A stretch of 64,000 nucleotides of DNA from Chondrilla cf. caribensis (Eukaryota; Porifera; Demospongiae; Chondrillida; Chondrillidae), in NCBI GenBank assembly GCA_964020155.1, contig OZ026559.1:1341845-1405844 (forward strand), in the 5' to 3' direction. This document shows positions 1-53,595 of this stretch, piece after piece. A program made the position numbers and the translations under genes. Under the pieces are notes generated by a model that was not told where the DNA came from, searched no databases, and saw only the letters and a program-made list of their open reading frames with translations. Numbering within the stretch: position 1 is the first letter of the stretch; every line of letters begins with the position of its first letter.

Positions 1-394
1 CTGTACTATATGTGCCTACATCATATCCTTAGATAGCATGTGGGTATATAGTCTGTACTGTATATAGGTACTTTCATCATGTACACCTGTGCATATATAT
101 ATATATGTATGGTAGGAGGTAAGACTTTGTACCCATTTGTTTTGTGAAGAAAAGTACAAAACACTGTATCATTCCGTTTCGTTTTATACTTTTTTTGAAG
201 TGTGCTATTCCGTTTAAACCGTGTTAATAGTAGAAGAATTTCATTTACCGTTGTTAAAAATTGAAGTGTGACATGGACGTGTCATATAAGCATACTCATC
301 TTGTCTTGTCTAGCGTAAGTGCATTAGCATGCTGTTCTTCAGCCTAGCATAGCAACCTCTTGCTGAAGACCTGCCCAGTTGATAAAAATTCTGT

Positions 395-485
395 AACCAT
401 CACCATAACTATCACCATAACCATCACCGTAGCCATCACCGTAACCATCACTGCAACCATCACCATAACCATCACCGTAACACTA
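395..485. repeat. ATCACC-type short tandem repeat
   Basis: Degenerate 6- and 12-base repeats (CCATCACCATAA, CCATCACCGTAG) just downstream of spectrin exon 26. Nothing else was recognised in 1-523; the next spectrin exon must lie outside the window. Confidence 0.8.
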
Positions 486-523
486 CAACGTTTATCACAT
501 AGTCTTTCATTGTACACACTCAC

Positions 524-40726
<40,203 letters not shown>

Positions 40727-41090
40727 TTAAACATCATATTCACTGAGCTTGCTTAGTACTCCATCCACTCCCAGTTTGTCAACCAGGTGTCTCAACATAC
40801 AGTCTACAATTGTTTAAGTGTTCAATAGTTCACGATTGACCCTCACATGTATGCATGCTCTATAATACACACACAAACCTTCAAGAGTAAGACCACTGTG
40901 ATCCACAGGAACATTACTACTAACGTTTGCCACTAATGCATCATTCTGTGGGTTAACTTCAGAGCAAGATACCGGCAGCTCTCCTGCACAATATGAGATG
41001 ATACAGCATCTTGTTCAAGTAAATAACTCTTGCACAGACACATACGTATGTACATATATACAAGTATGCATGCGTGCAAACGCACATACA
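40727..41090. repeat. Segmental duplication, left copy
   Basis: Closely similar to 42250-42610: two exons, their intron, and the intron upstream of them up to the AC tract. Lies about 1.5 kb from its partner in the same orientation. Confidence 0.9.
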
Positions 41091-41133
41091 CACACACACA
41101 AACATGTACACAAATACACACACACACAAACAT

Positions 41134-41195
<62 letters not shown>

Positions 41196-41235
41196 ACATA
41201 CACACAAACATGTACACACATACACACACAAACAT

Positions 41236-41300
<65 letters not shown>

Positions 41301-42604
41301 TAGAGAGAGAGACTCACTCCTCTTTGGTTTTGTTCTTTGTGGCTTGGTCTCCAGAGGAGGATGGGGTGGTTGTGGACAGGAGATGGGTAGACTCTCAATG
41401 GGAATTGGAAACTGATTCGGTGAAACATGGTAGAGATGGGGAGGTATGTGCTGGTACTCTTGCAAAATTGGGTACTGGGGGATCAGGTGTTGCTCCTGGG
41501 GGAATGGAATCAGTGACGTCTGCATCTGACTGATGGTGTTGTAAGGTGGCCAGGGTGCAATCACATCCGAGTGAGAGGGTAGAGGTTGATTGGGGGGTGA
41601 AAGATGATTCTGGTAGACGTCTTGGTGCTCTATGAAAGTCTGTGGACTACCTGGAACTGGAGAATAAGACAAAGTTAGTGAGATGAAGAGAAGTAATAGG
41701 AACCTTGTCAGCTAGCTGGAGTGGAGACTACCATACAGTCTTTACAGTAGAGGATGATCTAAAAGTATTTGCTAGTTCACTCTCTCACAGTCCATGTGGG
41801 AGTACGTGTGCGCGTGTGCGTGTACAGCTAATGTCTTACTGCGTTCACTTCCTGAGTCTGGAGACTTCGGAGGATAGGGATCTAAACTGAGGGAGAGGGA
41901 AAGAAAAAATCAATAAATTGACAGGTCTCTTCCAGGTATTCTCCACAAGCTTGATGGCTTCTTCCAAGAACAAACTCACAATTGTTAGGTATTCCCAGTG
42001 AGGGTGTAGTCCTGCGGTCCAGAGGACTGTCCTGGTGGTTGACACTTGGAGTTGGCGAGAGGCCTGGGGACACAAACATACTTCCTGTGATATGTGATGT
42101 TATTTCTTACAATGCAACCAAGTACGGAGCGGGGAGCTAACAAACCACTGCCGACCCCTGAAATGCAAGTGAGTGGACCTGGATGCTTCGACTTTTTATA
42201 CCAGTAGAAAATTCACACTTGTATGGGTTCCTATTGTACGTATACACACATACCTTTAGTATCATATTCACTGAGCTTGCTTAGTACTCCATCCACTCCC
42301 AGTTTGTCAACCAGGTGTCTCAACATGCGGTCTACAATTGTTTAAGTGTTCAATAGTTCACAATTGACCCTCACATGTATGCATCCTCTATAATACACAC
42401 ACAAACCTTCAAGAGTAAGACCACTGCGATCCACAGGAACATTACTACTAACGTTTGCCACTAATGCATCATTCTGTGGGTTAACTTCAGAGCAAGATAC
42501 CGGCAGCTCTCCTGCACAATATGAGATGATACAGTATCTTGTTCAACAAATAACTCTTGCACAGACATGTATGTATGTATATACAAGTATACATGCGTGC
42601 ACAT

Positions 42605-42683
<79 letters not shown>

Positions 42684-42686
42684 GTG

Positions 42687-42758
<72 letters not shown>

Positions 42759-43323
42759 ACACATATTATAAACATGTACTCACACAACAGCACTCACCAC
42801 ACTGCTGTTCCTGGTCCACATCCCCCACACTGGTGGGTGGTCTGTGGGCAGGTTCAACACTGACACCTTCCTGTTCTTCAGTGACCCTCTCAACAGGAGG
42901 GACACACAATACAGATGAGTTGTTGGCAATAGGATTAACAGAAAGAACATTTTGCAAACTTCCTGTCAGTGCGGACATCACTACAGTCTTGTATACAATA
43001 CTCCCTATGGTGCAAAGTGTATCTGAAATGACTGTTGTCCAAATTACATATTTATAGTACGTATGTGGTATAACTGTGTATGAACGCATACTCCATGATG
43101 GATGCTTGGACTATTTAATGCCTGTATACATACAGTACAAATATATTCGTACAGTACATGTACGCATGCTCTCACTCACATATATACATGCAAGCACACA
43201 TACAAACACATGTAAACACACACACACACACAAATGCACCTTCATGAGACAAAGGGGATTTGTCATCACTAGTACTTGATGATCTAGATGACCCCACAAT
43301 GAGCTCTCCAGTTTCCTTGTGTT
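40727..43323 (-). CDS. Unrecognised proline-rich protein, C-terminal 9 exons, with duplicated exon pair
   Basis: Exons, high to low: 43323-43240, 43022-42798, 42511-42407, 42331-42254, 42063-41980, 41881-41840, 41656-41318, 40983-40879, 40803-40727 (stop TAA at 40727-40729). Every intron is phase 1 and the frame stays open for about 379 residues; the 5' exons were not found. Exon 3 (ELPVSCSEVNPQNDALVANV) and exon 4 (MLRHLVDKLGVDGVLSKLSEYD) recur almost unchanged as the last two exons, the second time ending in a stop. Between them are a PPKSPDSGSE motif and a 113-residue exon rich in P, Q and H (PLPSHSDVIAPWPPYN, IPQYPILQEYQHIPPHLYH). It is probably disordered, with a repeated amphipathic helix. 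PPDSGSE-like motifs occur in MYRF-type transcription factors, but no DNA-binding domain is seen, so I give no name. The exon 43323-43240 start is the least certain border. Confidence 0.7.
41089..41298. repeat. (AC)n compound microsatellite, unknown minus-strand gene
   Basis: AC tracts broken by AAACATGTAC. Sense-strand (GT)n begins about 20 bases after the donor of the 113-codon exon. Confidence 0.97.
42250..42610. repeat. Segmental duplication, right copy
   Basis: Partner of 40727-41090. It keeps a functional splice donor (AAAG|GTATGT) where the left copy has GTTTAA and a stop codon. Confidence 0.9.
42605..42756. repeat. (AC)n microsatellite, unknown minus-strand gene
   Basis: Sense-strand (GT)n about 40 bases after the donor of exon 43022-42798. 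Confidence 0.97.
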
Positions 43324-43533
43324 CTCAGTAACAGGGTAGTCAGGTCTACTGAGAGCAAATCCTTGTTTGTCTAATGAGTAACATATAAACGAATACTATT
43401 TTAGCAGCCACATAGAAATACGTAGTTGTAAGATACATACAACAATAAGTAGATACGTGGACACCAGCAAACACACACACACACACGCAGAATGTGGAAA
43501 CATGGAAGGGATTAGACAACAGCTCTCTGTTAG

Positions 43534-43624
43534 ACTCATATCAGCTGTAGGAACTACTAGTACACTCCCTGGGAAGTCTTGTAAGCACATTAGAAATACT
43601 CTTAGTAACAGATATGTAGCTCCT
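43534..43624 (+). pseudogene. Relic of a fibrinogen-like exon 3
   Basis: After an intact acceptor (TTAG) the sequence encodes LISAVGTTSTLPGKSCKHIRNTLSN, clearly the start of exon 3 of the F family. It then departs from the family after about 90 bases. No exon 1, 2 or 4 lies nearby, so this is an orphan fragment located just upstream of the unknown minus-strand gene. Confidence 0.8.
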
Positions 43625-43725
43625 TGTTTAATTTCTGATCCGGAAGGGTCGTTCCTTATAAAAAGAGAGTCTCATCATATAAGGAGTGTCAAACATAAAA
43701 ATTATGCTGATGGCATTCGTGGTAT

Positions 43726-43728
<3 letters not shown>

Positions 43729-43791
<63 letters not shown>
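43729..43791. repeat. (AC)n microsatellite near the exon 3 relic
   Basis: AC on the plus strand, the opposite orientation to the intron 3 microsatellites of the intact F genes. Confidence 0.95.
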
Positions 43792-43793
<2 letters not shown>

Positions 43794-44935
43794 TACTGTT
43801 TTGTGTGATGCTGTGTATCCATGAATACAATGTGAGTGTGTTAGTAAGTACCCCTGTCAGTCCTCACTCCTGGTTAGTACATACTCCTGGTTAGCACCTA
43901 CTCTTGGTCAGTATACAGTCCTGGTTAGTTGTACATACTCTTGTTAAATTGAACTGTACCTACTAAATTCTCTCCTACTCTACACACTGGTGGTATCTGT
44001 ACTTTTCAGAATCACGTAGTACATACTCACTTCAGTACTGTAGCAGCACATGAGCCAGCGACCAACTCAAGTATCAACCAGGAATATGTACTAACCAGTG
44101 TACTCACATACACAGGATTGCACTGGTTCTCTCATCACTTGAGGAGGTACTACAGAATTATCTAATCTTCCTTTCTATGGCTTGGGGCTCATTCCTTGGT
44201 TTCATGGTGCTAACCATATGATGACTTGTGTAACTTTCATCTTATCATTGATTGCTTTTAGGTATGTTCATGCAGGCATGATTGTATCTGTGCTAGTGTT
44301 TGTGTGTGTGTCTCTCACTGTGTATGCGTTGCTTGCATACTGTATGTCCATGTAGTATATGTGCATACTCTTGAGTCATTATCCTTTTATCGGTAAGTGT
44401 GTATCAATTGTCTGTATAGACAGAACATACCGTCATCAATCAAACAAGGTGCTATAATATGTACGTGTGTATGAATGGTGCCTGCCTATTGAGGAAACCT
44501 TGTCTACATGATAGTTGTGACATTTCTATGTTTTGTGGGTAGAGCAGTGTACCATTGTTTCTCTGTGTGTGGGTGTGTGTACACAGTACATACATACACA
44601 AGGTCCTTTACACTTGGTCTCAACATATTACATATTCAAAGTTCAAAGTTCAAACATGAGTAATCTATTGACAATTTTTATGAATCAAATTAATTGACAG
44701 GAATAGTCAATGGTGTGTTAAACTAATTACATGTGTAAGTCCAAGTCCATTTAATTTCAACAAGTTTACCATATTCTGACTGAAATGGTGCCACAAAACT
44801 AAATCTTCTTAGGTTATGCAAACATACACATTGTCTACACAACCGTGTACTTAAGGTCAATATTATAGGTAACATGAGAAGCCATATGTGTGTAGGTGTA
44901 GTAGTGTATACCCCATATTTGGATCATACCAGCTG

Positions 44936-44943
44936 TATATAAG
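44936..44943 (+). promoter_or_regulatory. Possible TATA box of F5
   Basis: TATATAAG about 157 bases before the chosen ATG. The surrounding sequence is unlike the other F promoters. Confidence 0.4.
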
Positions 44944-45092
44944 GTGGCAGTTGTGTCAACTACAGAAGTACCACTAGCCAAGACTTCTAACAGTAGCTGT
45001 TGTGTGGTGTAGATTTAGTGACATTTTCACATAGGGTAAAGCCTGGGAAGAGCTGTATGTGTAGAATCAGGTTTGTATTTTTACAGTGCAAG

Positions 45093-45500
45093 ATGCCACC
45101 CTTTGTACCAGCCCTCATTCCTCTCTTAACTCTCCTCCTTGTGTCTCATGACAAAGTAGCTAAAGTTGTGGTGAAGAGTATGGAGAATTTTCAGTATGGA
45201 ACAGGCTGGAAAGCATTTTCTCTAGCTAAGGAGTCCTATTTTGAAGGTTTCTATGTTCATATAACATCCTTGGGTATCAGATTCAACAGTCTGAAACTGG
45301 CATATGTAGTGGACAACAAACGTGTATTCCTAGAGACAAATAGTGCAAGTATCACATTTGTATCAGATCTGGACAAAGCCTCTGATTTTCACATTCTCGG
45401 GGAATCTAAAGATAAACATGGAATGAGATGTGGTGGAGAGTACTGGGCGAAAGTATGTGATCCTTGTTCAGAAGATGTGCAGACCATACTACAGGTGGTG

Positions 45501-45566
<66 letters not shown>

Positions 45567-46332
45567 GTGTGTGTATGTGCGTAGGTGGGTGTAGTATGTG
45601 TGTGTGTATGTGCAGGTACATGTGTGCATGCATAGTCATCATGGAGTGATAATGAGTATGTCTGTGTTATGCATCCAATGTACAACATCACACAACACAT
45701 TACACACAGAGAGACAATAGTCCAGTTGATAGTATGATATGATGAATCTGAGACTTTAACATGAAACAACGTATACTTATCCATGTACGTACTAACTACT
45801 ATATATCCAACCATATACTCTGTAGATATACTGTGACATGACCACCAATGGAGGAGGATGGTCTCTGGTGTGGAAGCACTCATATCTACAGGTCTCCCCA
45901 CTGACTACAGACATGTACTATCACAGCTCATTCTACAAACCATGTACTGATCTCAGTGTTGGATGGTGCAATGTGCCCAACAAGATGAGACTACAACCAG
46001 AAGAAATGATAATAGCTGCCTACCACAATGGAATACTAGTGTACGCGTACAAGGGAACATTCAACAGGAACATAGACCACCACTGGAGTGGAGCCACATT
46101 GTTAACACCTGTTGTCAAAATGGTGGATCGCTGTACAAGGAGTGGAACTGGAGTACCAACACCAAAAGATCAACTAGGTTTGGGTTTTGTCAAAGGCATC
46201 GATGGAGGTGTACATACTGATACCATCACACATTATGAAGAAGATGAGCGCTGGGAGGAATGTTTTCTTCCATCGAGTATTTCATCAACCCGAGTCAATG
46301 TTCAGATGACAATGGCCATCTACGTTCGCTGA
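45093..46332 (+). CDS. F5: fibrinogen-like protein with a replaced N-terminus (2 exons)
   Basis: Exons 45093-45494 and 45826-46332 give 302 residues. Exon 4 is a normal family member (IYCDMTTNGGGW..., class I variable segment GTGVPTPKDQLGLGFVKGID). Upstream, a single 134-codon exon replaces exons 1-3. It holds a signal peptide (MPPFVPALIPLLTLLLVSHD), about 90 residues with no resemblance to the family or to anything I recognise (NFQYGTGWKAFSLAKESYF, LGIRFNSLKLAYVVDNKR), and finally CGGEYWAKVCDPCSEDVQTI, which again aligns with the end of family exon 3. The (GT)n tract after the donor is also kept. It is probably a chimera in which a foreign or strongly diverged N-terminal module was joined to the family 3' half. 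Confidence 0.8.
45502..45565. repeat. (GT)n microsatellite, F5 intron
   Basis: Starts 9 bases after the donor, as in the four-exon members. Confidence 0.96.
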
Positions 46333-47074
46333 CCATCAACAGACAAACCAGCTACCACAACATGTACTGTAGAGGATTAGATACTGTAGTACAATACTTT
46401 ATACTGGAGTTAGCTAACATGTAGTGTTGATAGTGTACTATTAGGTAGTGTGTGATAGGGAGTAGCTGGTGTAGTGTGGAGTGAGAGCTATGAATATCAT
46501 TACAACAATCTTACCAATTATTATAGCTTATAGTTAGCATAATACACTACACACTGTACAAAGTTGGTCAATATACTAAAACAGGTCTGAATATCATTAT
46601 GACATATCAGTTGGAGCTGGTATCATGTATGAGGCAGTGAGCCTATTTGTTGTTGATTGTCACGTGTTATGAGAATGTTGTCAGTTCAATAGATCACCAT
46701 GAAAATGAGAGTCTGAAGTACGTAGACATAAAATGGTTTCAATAAGCCAAATAATCCCATAACACTAGTTGTATAACAATGGCCTTGTTCTAACTTCAGG
46801 TGTGGCCATGGTCCTACCAAACACACCTACTCAAATAGCCATGTAGCAATGTTGCTACAGTATGTCAAATTCCATGAAATATAAACAAAATACAAAATAC
46901 AATAGTATGTGCATACTTATCAGACCATGCACACATTGAAGTATACACAGTATCACAGACAAATGAGTCATTCATTTTTTAGGAACTGTCGCAGTTGGGC
47001 TAGAATTTGTGCGCTGAAGCTCCGCCAAATATATTAACTTGAGCGAAGGTTTTTTTGAACCTAAGAAAGATGCC

Positions 47075-47131
47075 TAAGTAATTCGAGTGCGGGGGTCGGC
47101 AGCCCCACGATTTTTGAAATAGAATTACTTG
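47075..47131. mobile_element. Foldback element, copy upstream of F6
   Basis: TAAGTAATTCGAGTGCGGGGG ends facing GAATTACTTG; located about 160 bases upstream of the TATA box. Confidence 0.6.
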
Positions 47132-47292
47132 TTTACCTGCATTTGAAGCCAAGCTATGGAGGGCAGTGGTTTGGTACTTTCAGACATTTATCAGATTTCA
47201 GAAGAACATAGTTTAGTTCTAGTTACAAACCACTCACAGTAAACACCCACCACAATGTCTGGTAAACAACTCCAAAGTTCCAGATCACATGG

Positions 47293-47300
47293 TATAAAAG
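47293..47300 (+). promoter_or_regulatory. TATA box of F6
   Basis: TATAAAAG exactly 117 bases before the ATG, the same distance as in F7, F9 and F10. Confidence 0.7.
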
Positions 47301-47409
47301 TGGACAGCTTGTCACACAACAACTAACAACTGTGTTTGCTGATAGTGGGACTGGATCAAGATAACAACTCACTGACTGACTACTACAAGACTGCAATTCT
47401 CTGGGAAAG

Positions 47410-49483
47410 ATGAACCTCTTTATGATCATACCACTGTTCTTGGTTGTTACCACTGGTTTGTGGGAACAGACAATGGCCCAAAACACCAACACTAATGGAG
47501 TACTGGATACAGGAAGTCACCATGTGATCAAGGTGAGTGTACATGTACAGTTAAAAGTGGTGATCATGCAGACAATAGGGCTAATGTTGTGAAAGAGAGT
47601 CCACTGGTAGAAACACCAAATTAATAACACACACGATTGACAAGGTCAATTGTTTATTTCTCCTTCACTCCTCATCCACAAGAGAATCACCAAGCGTCAA
47701 ATTGCTGAAGTTCCAAATACTGCCTGTACTTCTAAGAAAGAAGGACAGGTACACCCCGTACCAGCTAATAGTAGCTTGATGTGGATGTGCAGAAATGAAG
47801 AATGGAAGCCTTTCACGTGAGTATATACATTCAGGCATAACTATGAAAATGAATTGTAACAAAATCTGCTCAAGTAGATTAATACATGTACATATCTACT
47901 GAATTGTCAATGGTTACCACCGGCCTGATTGTAATTATTTGATGTTCAACTCATCAATATCAGCAATTAAACAATTCAGTAAACAGCATACTTTTCAATA
48001 TGATATTCCCTAATCATGCTGATTGCAAACCTGATAGAAGCTCAAACAAAGGTGCTGCCTTCCTTTGAAAGTTCCGACAGTGCTCAAAACAGTATTATAA
48101 GTGACGTGGTCCTAATTCCACCATGATGCATGGAAAGTGTAACACCTATTACATTATAGAAATTCCTGGGACTGGGAATTCCTCTCCCTATGTATTAAGG
48201 GGGACTTTGAGTTGGGTTCCACTGTATCTACATGATATTGATATTAAACAATGCCATACACATCCTGTTTGACATATTTATGCAATACATACAATTATTG
48301 GTAAAAAAACACACTGTCATATAATAATATCATGTATGCAATATTCAGGATATTTGAAAATAAAGAATTGGAGGAAGGCTCTGTGAGCAAGAAACTATTG
48401 GCTAGCTTTTTACTAATAGAAATATCCTGGCCTATTCCTACTTCCAATTTGTTTCCTTACAATACAACATACATTCAATGCTTAGCATGTACTGATTCGA
48501 AAATGTAATTGACAATGCAGAATCTTCAACTCTTTCTCTATCTATCAGATTCAAATCAGCTGTAGGAGATATAAGTGCATTCCCTGGGAAGTCTTGCAAA
48601 CACATTAGAGGTATTTTTACTAATGAGATCTGTGACTCACCAAGACCATATTGGGTTAGAGTGACTGATTCTTGTTCAGGAGAAAAACAGACCATACAGG
48701 TAGGAACGGTGTGTTTTGGGAATACGAATAGGATTATATGTGCATAGTACACTAAGTCTTGTATACTACGTACAAAGTGTATATTTGTTGTACAAAACCA
48801 CACACGGAAAATTTCTTATTATGGAACAATAGTTCAGTTAGTGCATTGTGCATACATTTGTGCTTGCATACATGCATATGTGCATGTGTGAATACATTAC
48901 AATGTATCTTTGGCTCATGAAACACTATCCATACACTAACCACTGCATCTAACCATGAATACTGTAGATATACTGTGACATGACCACTGATGGGGGAGGA
49001 TGGTCTCTGGTGTGGAAGCACTCATATCTACAGGTCTCCCCACTGACTACAGACATGTACTATCACAGCTCATTCTACAAACCGTGTACTGATCTCAGTG
49101 TTGGATGGTGCAATGTGCCCAACAAGACAAGACTACAACCAGAAGAAATGATGATAGCTGCCTACCACAATGGAATACTAGTGTACGCGTACAAGGGAAC
49201 ATTCAACAGGAACATAGACCACCACTGGAGTGGAGGTGCATTGCCGATGCCTGTCACTCGAATAGTGGACCATTGTACACGAGGTAGAGCTGTACCAATA
49301 CCGCTACAGCATGGTACTCTCACTGGATTGGTGTTTGACAAACAGCATGATGGTAACTTTGATACTCTCTATGGTTCACTGACCAACCCTCATGATGAAC
49401 GATGGGAGGAATGTCTTCTTCCATCATGTATTTCATCGACCCCAGAGAATGTTCAGATGACAATGGCCATCTACGTTCGCTGA
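47410..49483 (+). CDS. F6: secreted fibrinogen-like protein (4 exons)
   Basis: Exons 47410-47532, 47683-47816, 48549-48699 and 48968-49483 give 307 residues. Exon 1 is close to F3 (NTNTNGVLDTGSHHVIK). Exons 2 and 3 are the most divergent of the MNLF group (RITKRQIAEVPNTAC; FKSAVGDISAFPGKSCKHIRGIF), and exon 3 reads RPYWVRV where the others read GLYWVKV. Exon 4 returns to the invariant framework and carries a class II variable segment (GTLTGLVFDKQHDGNFDTL, 45 residues). There is no GT microsatellite in intron 3, as in F3. The mixture of divergent early exons with a near-identical exon 4 supports homogenisation of exon 4. Confidence 0.86.
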
Positions 49484-50229
49484 CCATCACCAGACAAACC
49501 AGCTACCACAACATGTACTGTAGGGGATTAGATACTGTAGTACAATACTTTATACTGGAGTTAGCTAACATGTAGTGTTGATAGTGTACTATTAGGTAGT
49601 GTGTGATAGGGAGTAGCTGGTGTAGTGTGGAGTGAGAACTATGAATATCATTACAACAATCTTCCCAATAATTATAGCTTATAGTTTGCATAATACACTA
49701 CACACTGTACAAAGTTGGTCGATATACCGAAACAGGTCTGAATATCATTATAACATATCAGTTGGAGTTGGTATCTTGTATGAGGCAGTGAGCATATTGT
49801 GTTGTTGATTGTTATGTTATGAGAATGTTGTCAGTTTAATAGATTAAATCACCATGAAAATGAGAGTCTGAAGTACACAGACATAAAATGGCTTCAACAC
49901 GCCAAATAGTCCCATAACACTAGTTCCATTACAATGGCCTTGTTCTACCTTCAGGTGCGGCAATGGTCCTACCAAACACACCTACTCAAATAGCCATGTA
50001 GCAATGTTGCTACAGTATGTCAAATTCCTTGAAATATAAACAAAATACAAAATACAATAGTATGTACATACTTATCAGACCATGCACACATTGAAGTACA
50101 CACAGTATTACAGACAAATGAGTTATTCAATTTTTAGGGGCTGTCGCAGTTGGGGTAGAATTCATGCGATGAAGCTCCGCCGAATGTATTAACTTCAGCG
50201 AAGGTTCTTCTGAACCTAAGAAAGATGTC

Positions 50230-50284
50230 CAAGTAATTTGAGTGTGGGGGGTAGCCCCATGAGTTTTTGAACTCAAATTACTTG
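50230..50284. mobile_element. Foldback element, copy upstream of F7
   Basis: CAAGTAATTTGAGTGTGGGG facing CAAATTACTTG. Confidence 0.6.
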
Positions 50285-50470
50285 TGTACCTGCAGCAAGT
50301 CATGTTATGGTAGTGGTTTGGTACTTTCAGACATTTATTGGATTTCAGAAGAACAAAGTTTAGTTCTAGTTACAAACCACTCACAGTAAACACCCACCAC
50401 AATGTCTGGTAAACAACTCCACAGTTCCAGATCACATGGTATAATACATGATATATGGTATAATACATGG

Positions 50471-50478
50471 TATAAAAG
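50471..50478 (+). promoter_or_regulatory. TATA box of F7
   Basis: TATAAAAG 117 bases before the ATG. Just upstream, a short GGTATAATACATG motif is duplicated, which is absent from the other promoters. Confidence 0.7.
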
Positions 50479-50587
50479 TGGACAGCTTGTCACACAACAA
50501 CTAACAACTGTGTTTGCTGATAGTGGGACTGGATCAAGATAACAACTCACTGACTGACTACTACAAGACTGCAATTCTCTGGGAAAG

Positions 50588-52464
<1,877 letters not shown>

Positions 52465-53595
52465 CCATCACCAGACAAACCACCTACCACAACATGTACT
52501 GTAGAGGATTAGATACTGTAGTACAATACTATATACTGGAGTTAGCTAACATGTAGTGTTGATAGTGTACTATTAGGTAGTGTGTGATAGGGAGTAGCTG
52601 GTGTAGTGGGGAGTGAGAACTATGAATATGATTAGTTCAACCTGTATTAAAGACCACCTTTACAAAACACCACCTCTATACACAAACTACCTGTCCTAAG
52701 TGACCATTATTGGACTAACCACAACGTCAACTCTACCACAGTAAAACACCTCTATACATAGGACAACTCTTCCTGGTAGCTCGGGTGCTCTTTATGTACA
52801 GGTTTCACTGCATTTATACGTACATATGATATCGTACACAGTGGACGGGTTCAGCAGTAGACAAAAAGCATAGTGAATACTCTACAACTACCCCTAGGTA
52901 TTGTCATTACCATTATAATTTAGAAAGTTAAACAATAGAAAACAAAATAAGCTAACAGTTGTAGGAATTCTAAGATATCTATCTTTATAAGTTACAAGAC
53001 AGTAGTTTCGGTCAAATGTCTATAGACTATTAATTAGCTGTTAGGTCAGGAGTCTGGTCAATTATATTACCATTTCGATTCTTCAACAAATCTACAACAA
53101 AGACGTCATACTGTGGACACAGTGTAGAACTATGAATACCATTACATTAGTTTGCTACACAACACACTCACACACAGGTAGAAGTTAACAGTATAAAAAT
53201 AGAAAACTAATTGATACAACACAAGACATAACAGATAGAAATTCAATTTAATACCCCTAATGGAATCATCTGAATATATAAATATACTGAAATAATCTCT
53301 GGAAGAATTTGCAGACTACACAAAGTGACGTCATAGATGGGGACAGGCTGGAAAGTCCTCAGTAGCAAAGGTTAATATTATTCATGAAAGTACATAAATT
53401 GAAACAACAATCAAAGAAAAATAAATGCCCATACTTCCCAGTGAACAACCATAAAAGAGGTTGAATGCTGGCAGTAACCAGTAGAATACCCATTATCACA
53501 ACAAATATCAAGTCTATTGTGAGTATAAACCTTATCTATAACAGATTACCAGGTTACTGACTGTCTTTAGGGAGTCTAGATCTTAACTGTTGAAG
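52465..53595. other. Spacer F7-F8
   Basis: Family 3' UTR to about 52635. At 52636-52810 there is a decayed repeat (AAAGACCACC, CTGTCCTAAGTGACCA) related to the 76-bp repeat at 14100-15500. The last 220 bases match the F2 promoter region. Confidence 0.7.
53450..53457 (+). promoter_or_regulatory. TATA-like box of F8
   Basis: CATAAAAG 146 bases before the ATG, as in F2. Confidence 0.5.

Larger units (their letters stand above)
43625..45092. other. Spacer upstream of F5
   Basis: An (AC)n tract at 43729-43791, then about 1.2 kb without a recognisable gene. At 43845-43935 a short motif (TCCTGGTTAGTACATACTCC) recurs several times, similar to 2640-2715. The frame preceding F5 is open from 45000, but the ATG at 45093 fits a signal peptide better. 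Confidence 0.5.
46333..47409. other. Spacer F5-F6
   Basis: Family 3' UTR to about 46500, then a block (about 46555-47230) that is repeated downstream of F6 (49690-50350) and, split by the retrotransposon, downstream of F9 (59350-59665 and 61709-62090). It contains a foldback element at 47075-47131 and ends with the TATA promoter of F6. Confidence 0.75.

Noticed and set aside
42063..42170. Possible extra exon (GVGSGLLAPRS...) between exons 4 and 5 of the unknown minus-strand gene
   Set aside because: It has an acceptor but no good donor in frame; exon 42063-41980 already joins in phase.
43457..43894. 145-codon plus-strand ORF containing PGKSCKHI
   Set aside because: Only the exon 3 relic is family-derived; the remainder is non-homologous sequence plus a microsatellite.
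45000..45092. Upstream ATG at 45000 as the start of F5
   Set aside because: It would put a non-hydrophobic, cysteine-containing stretch before the obvious signal peptide beginning at 45093.
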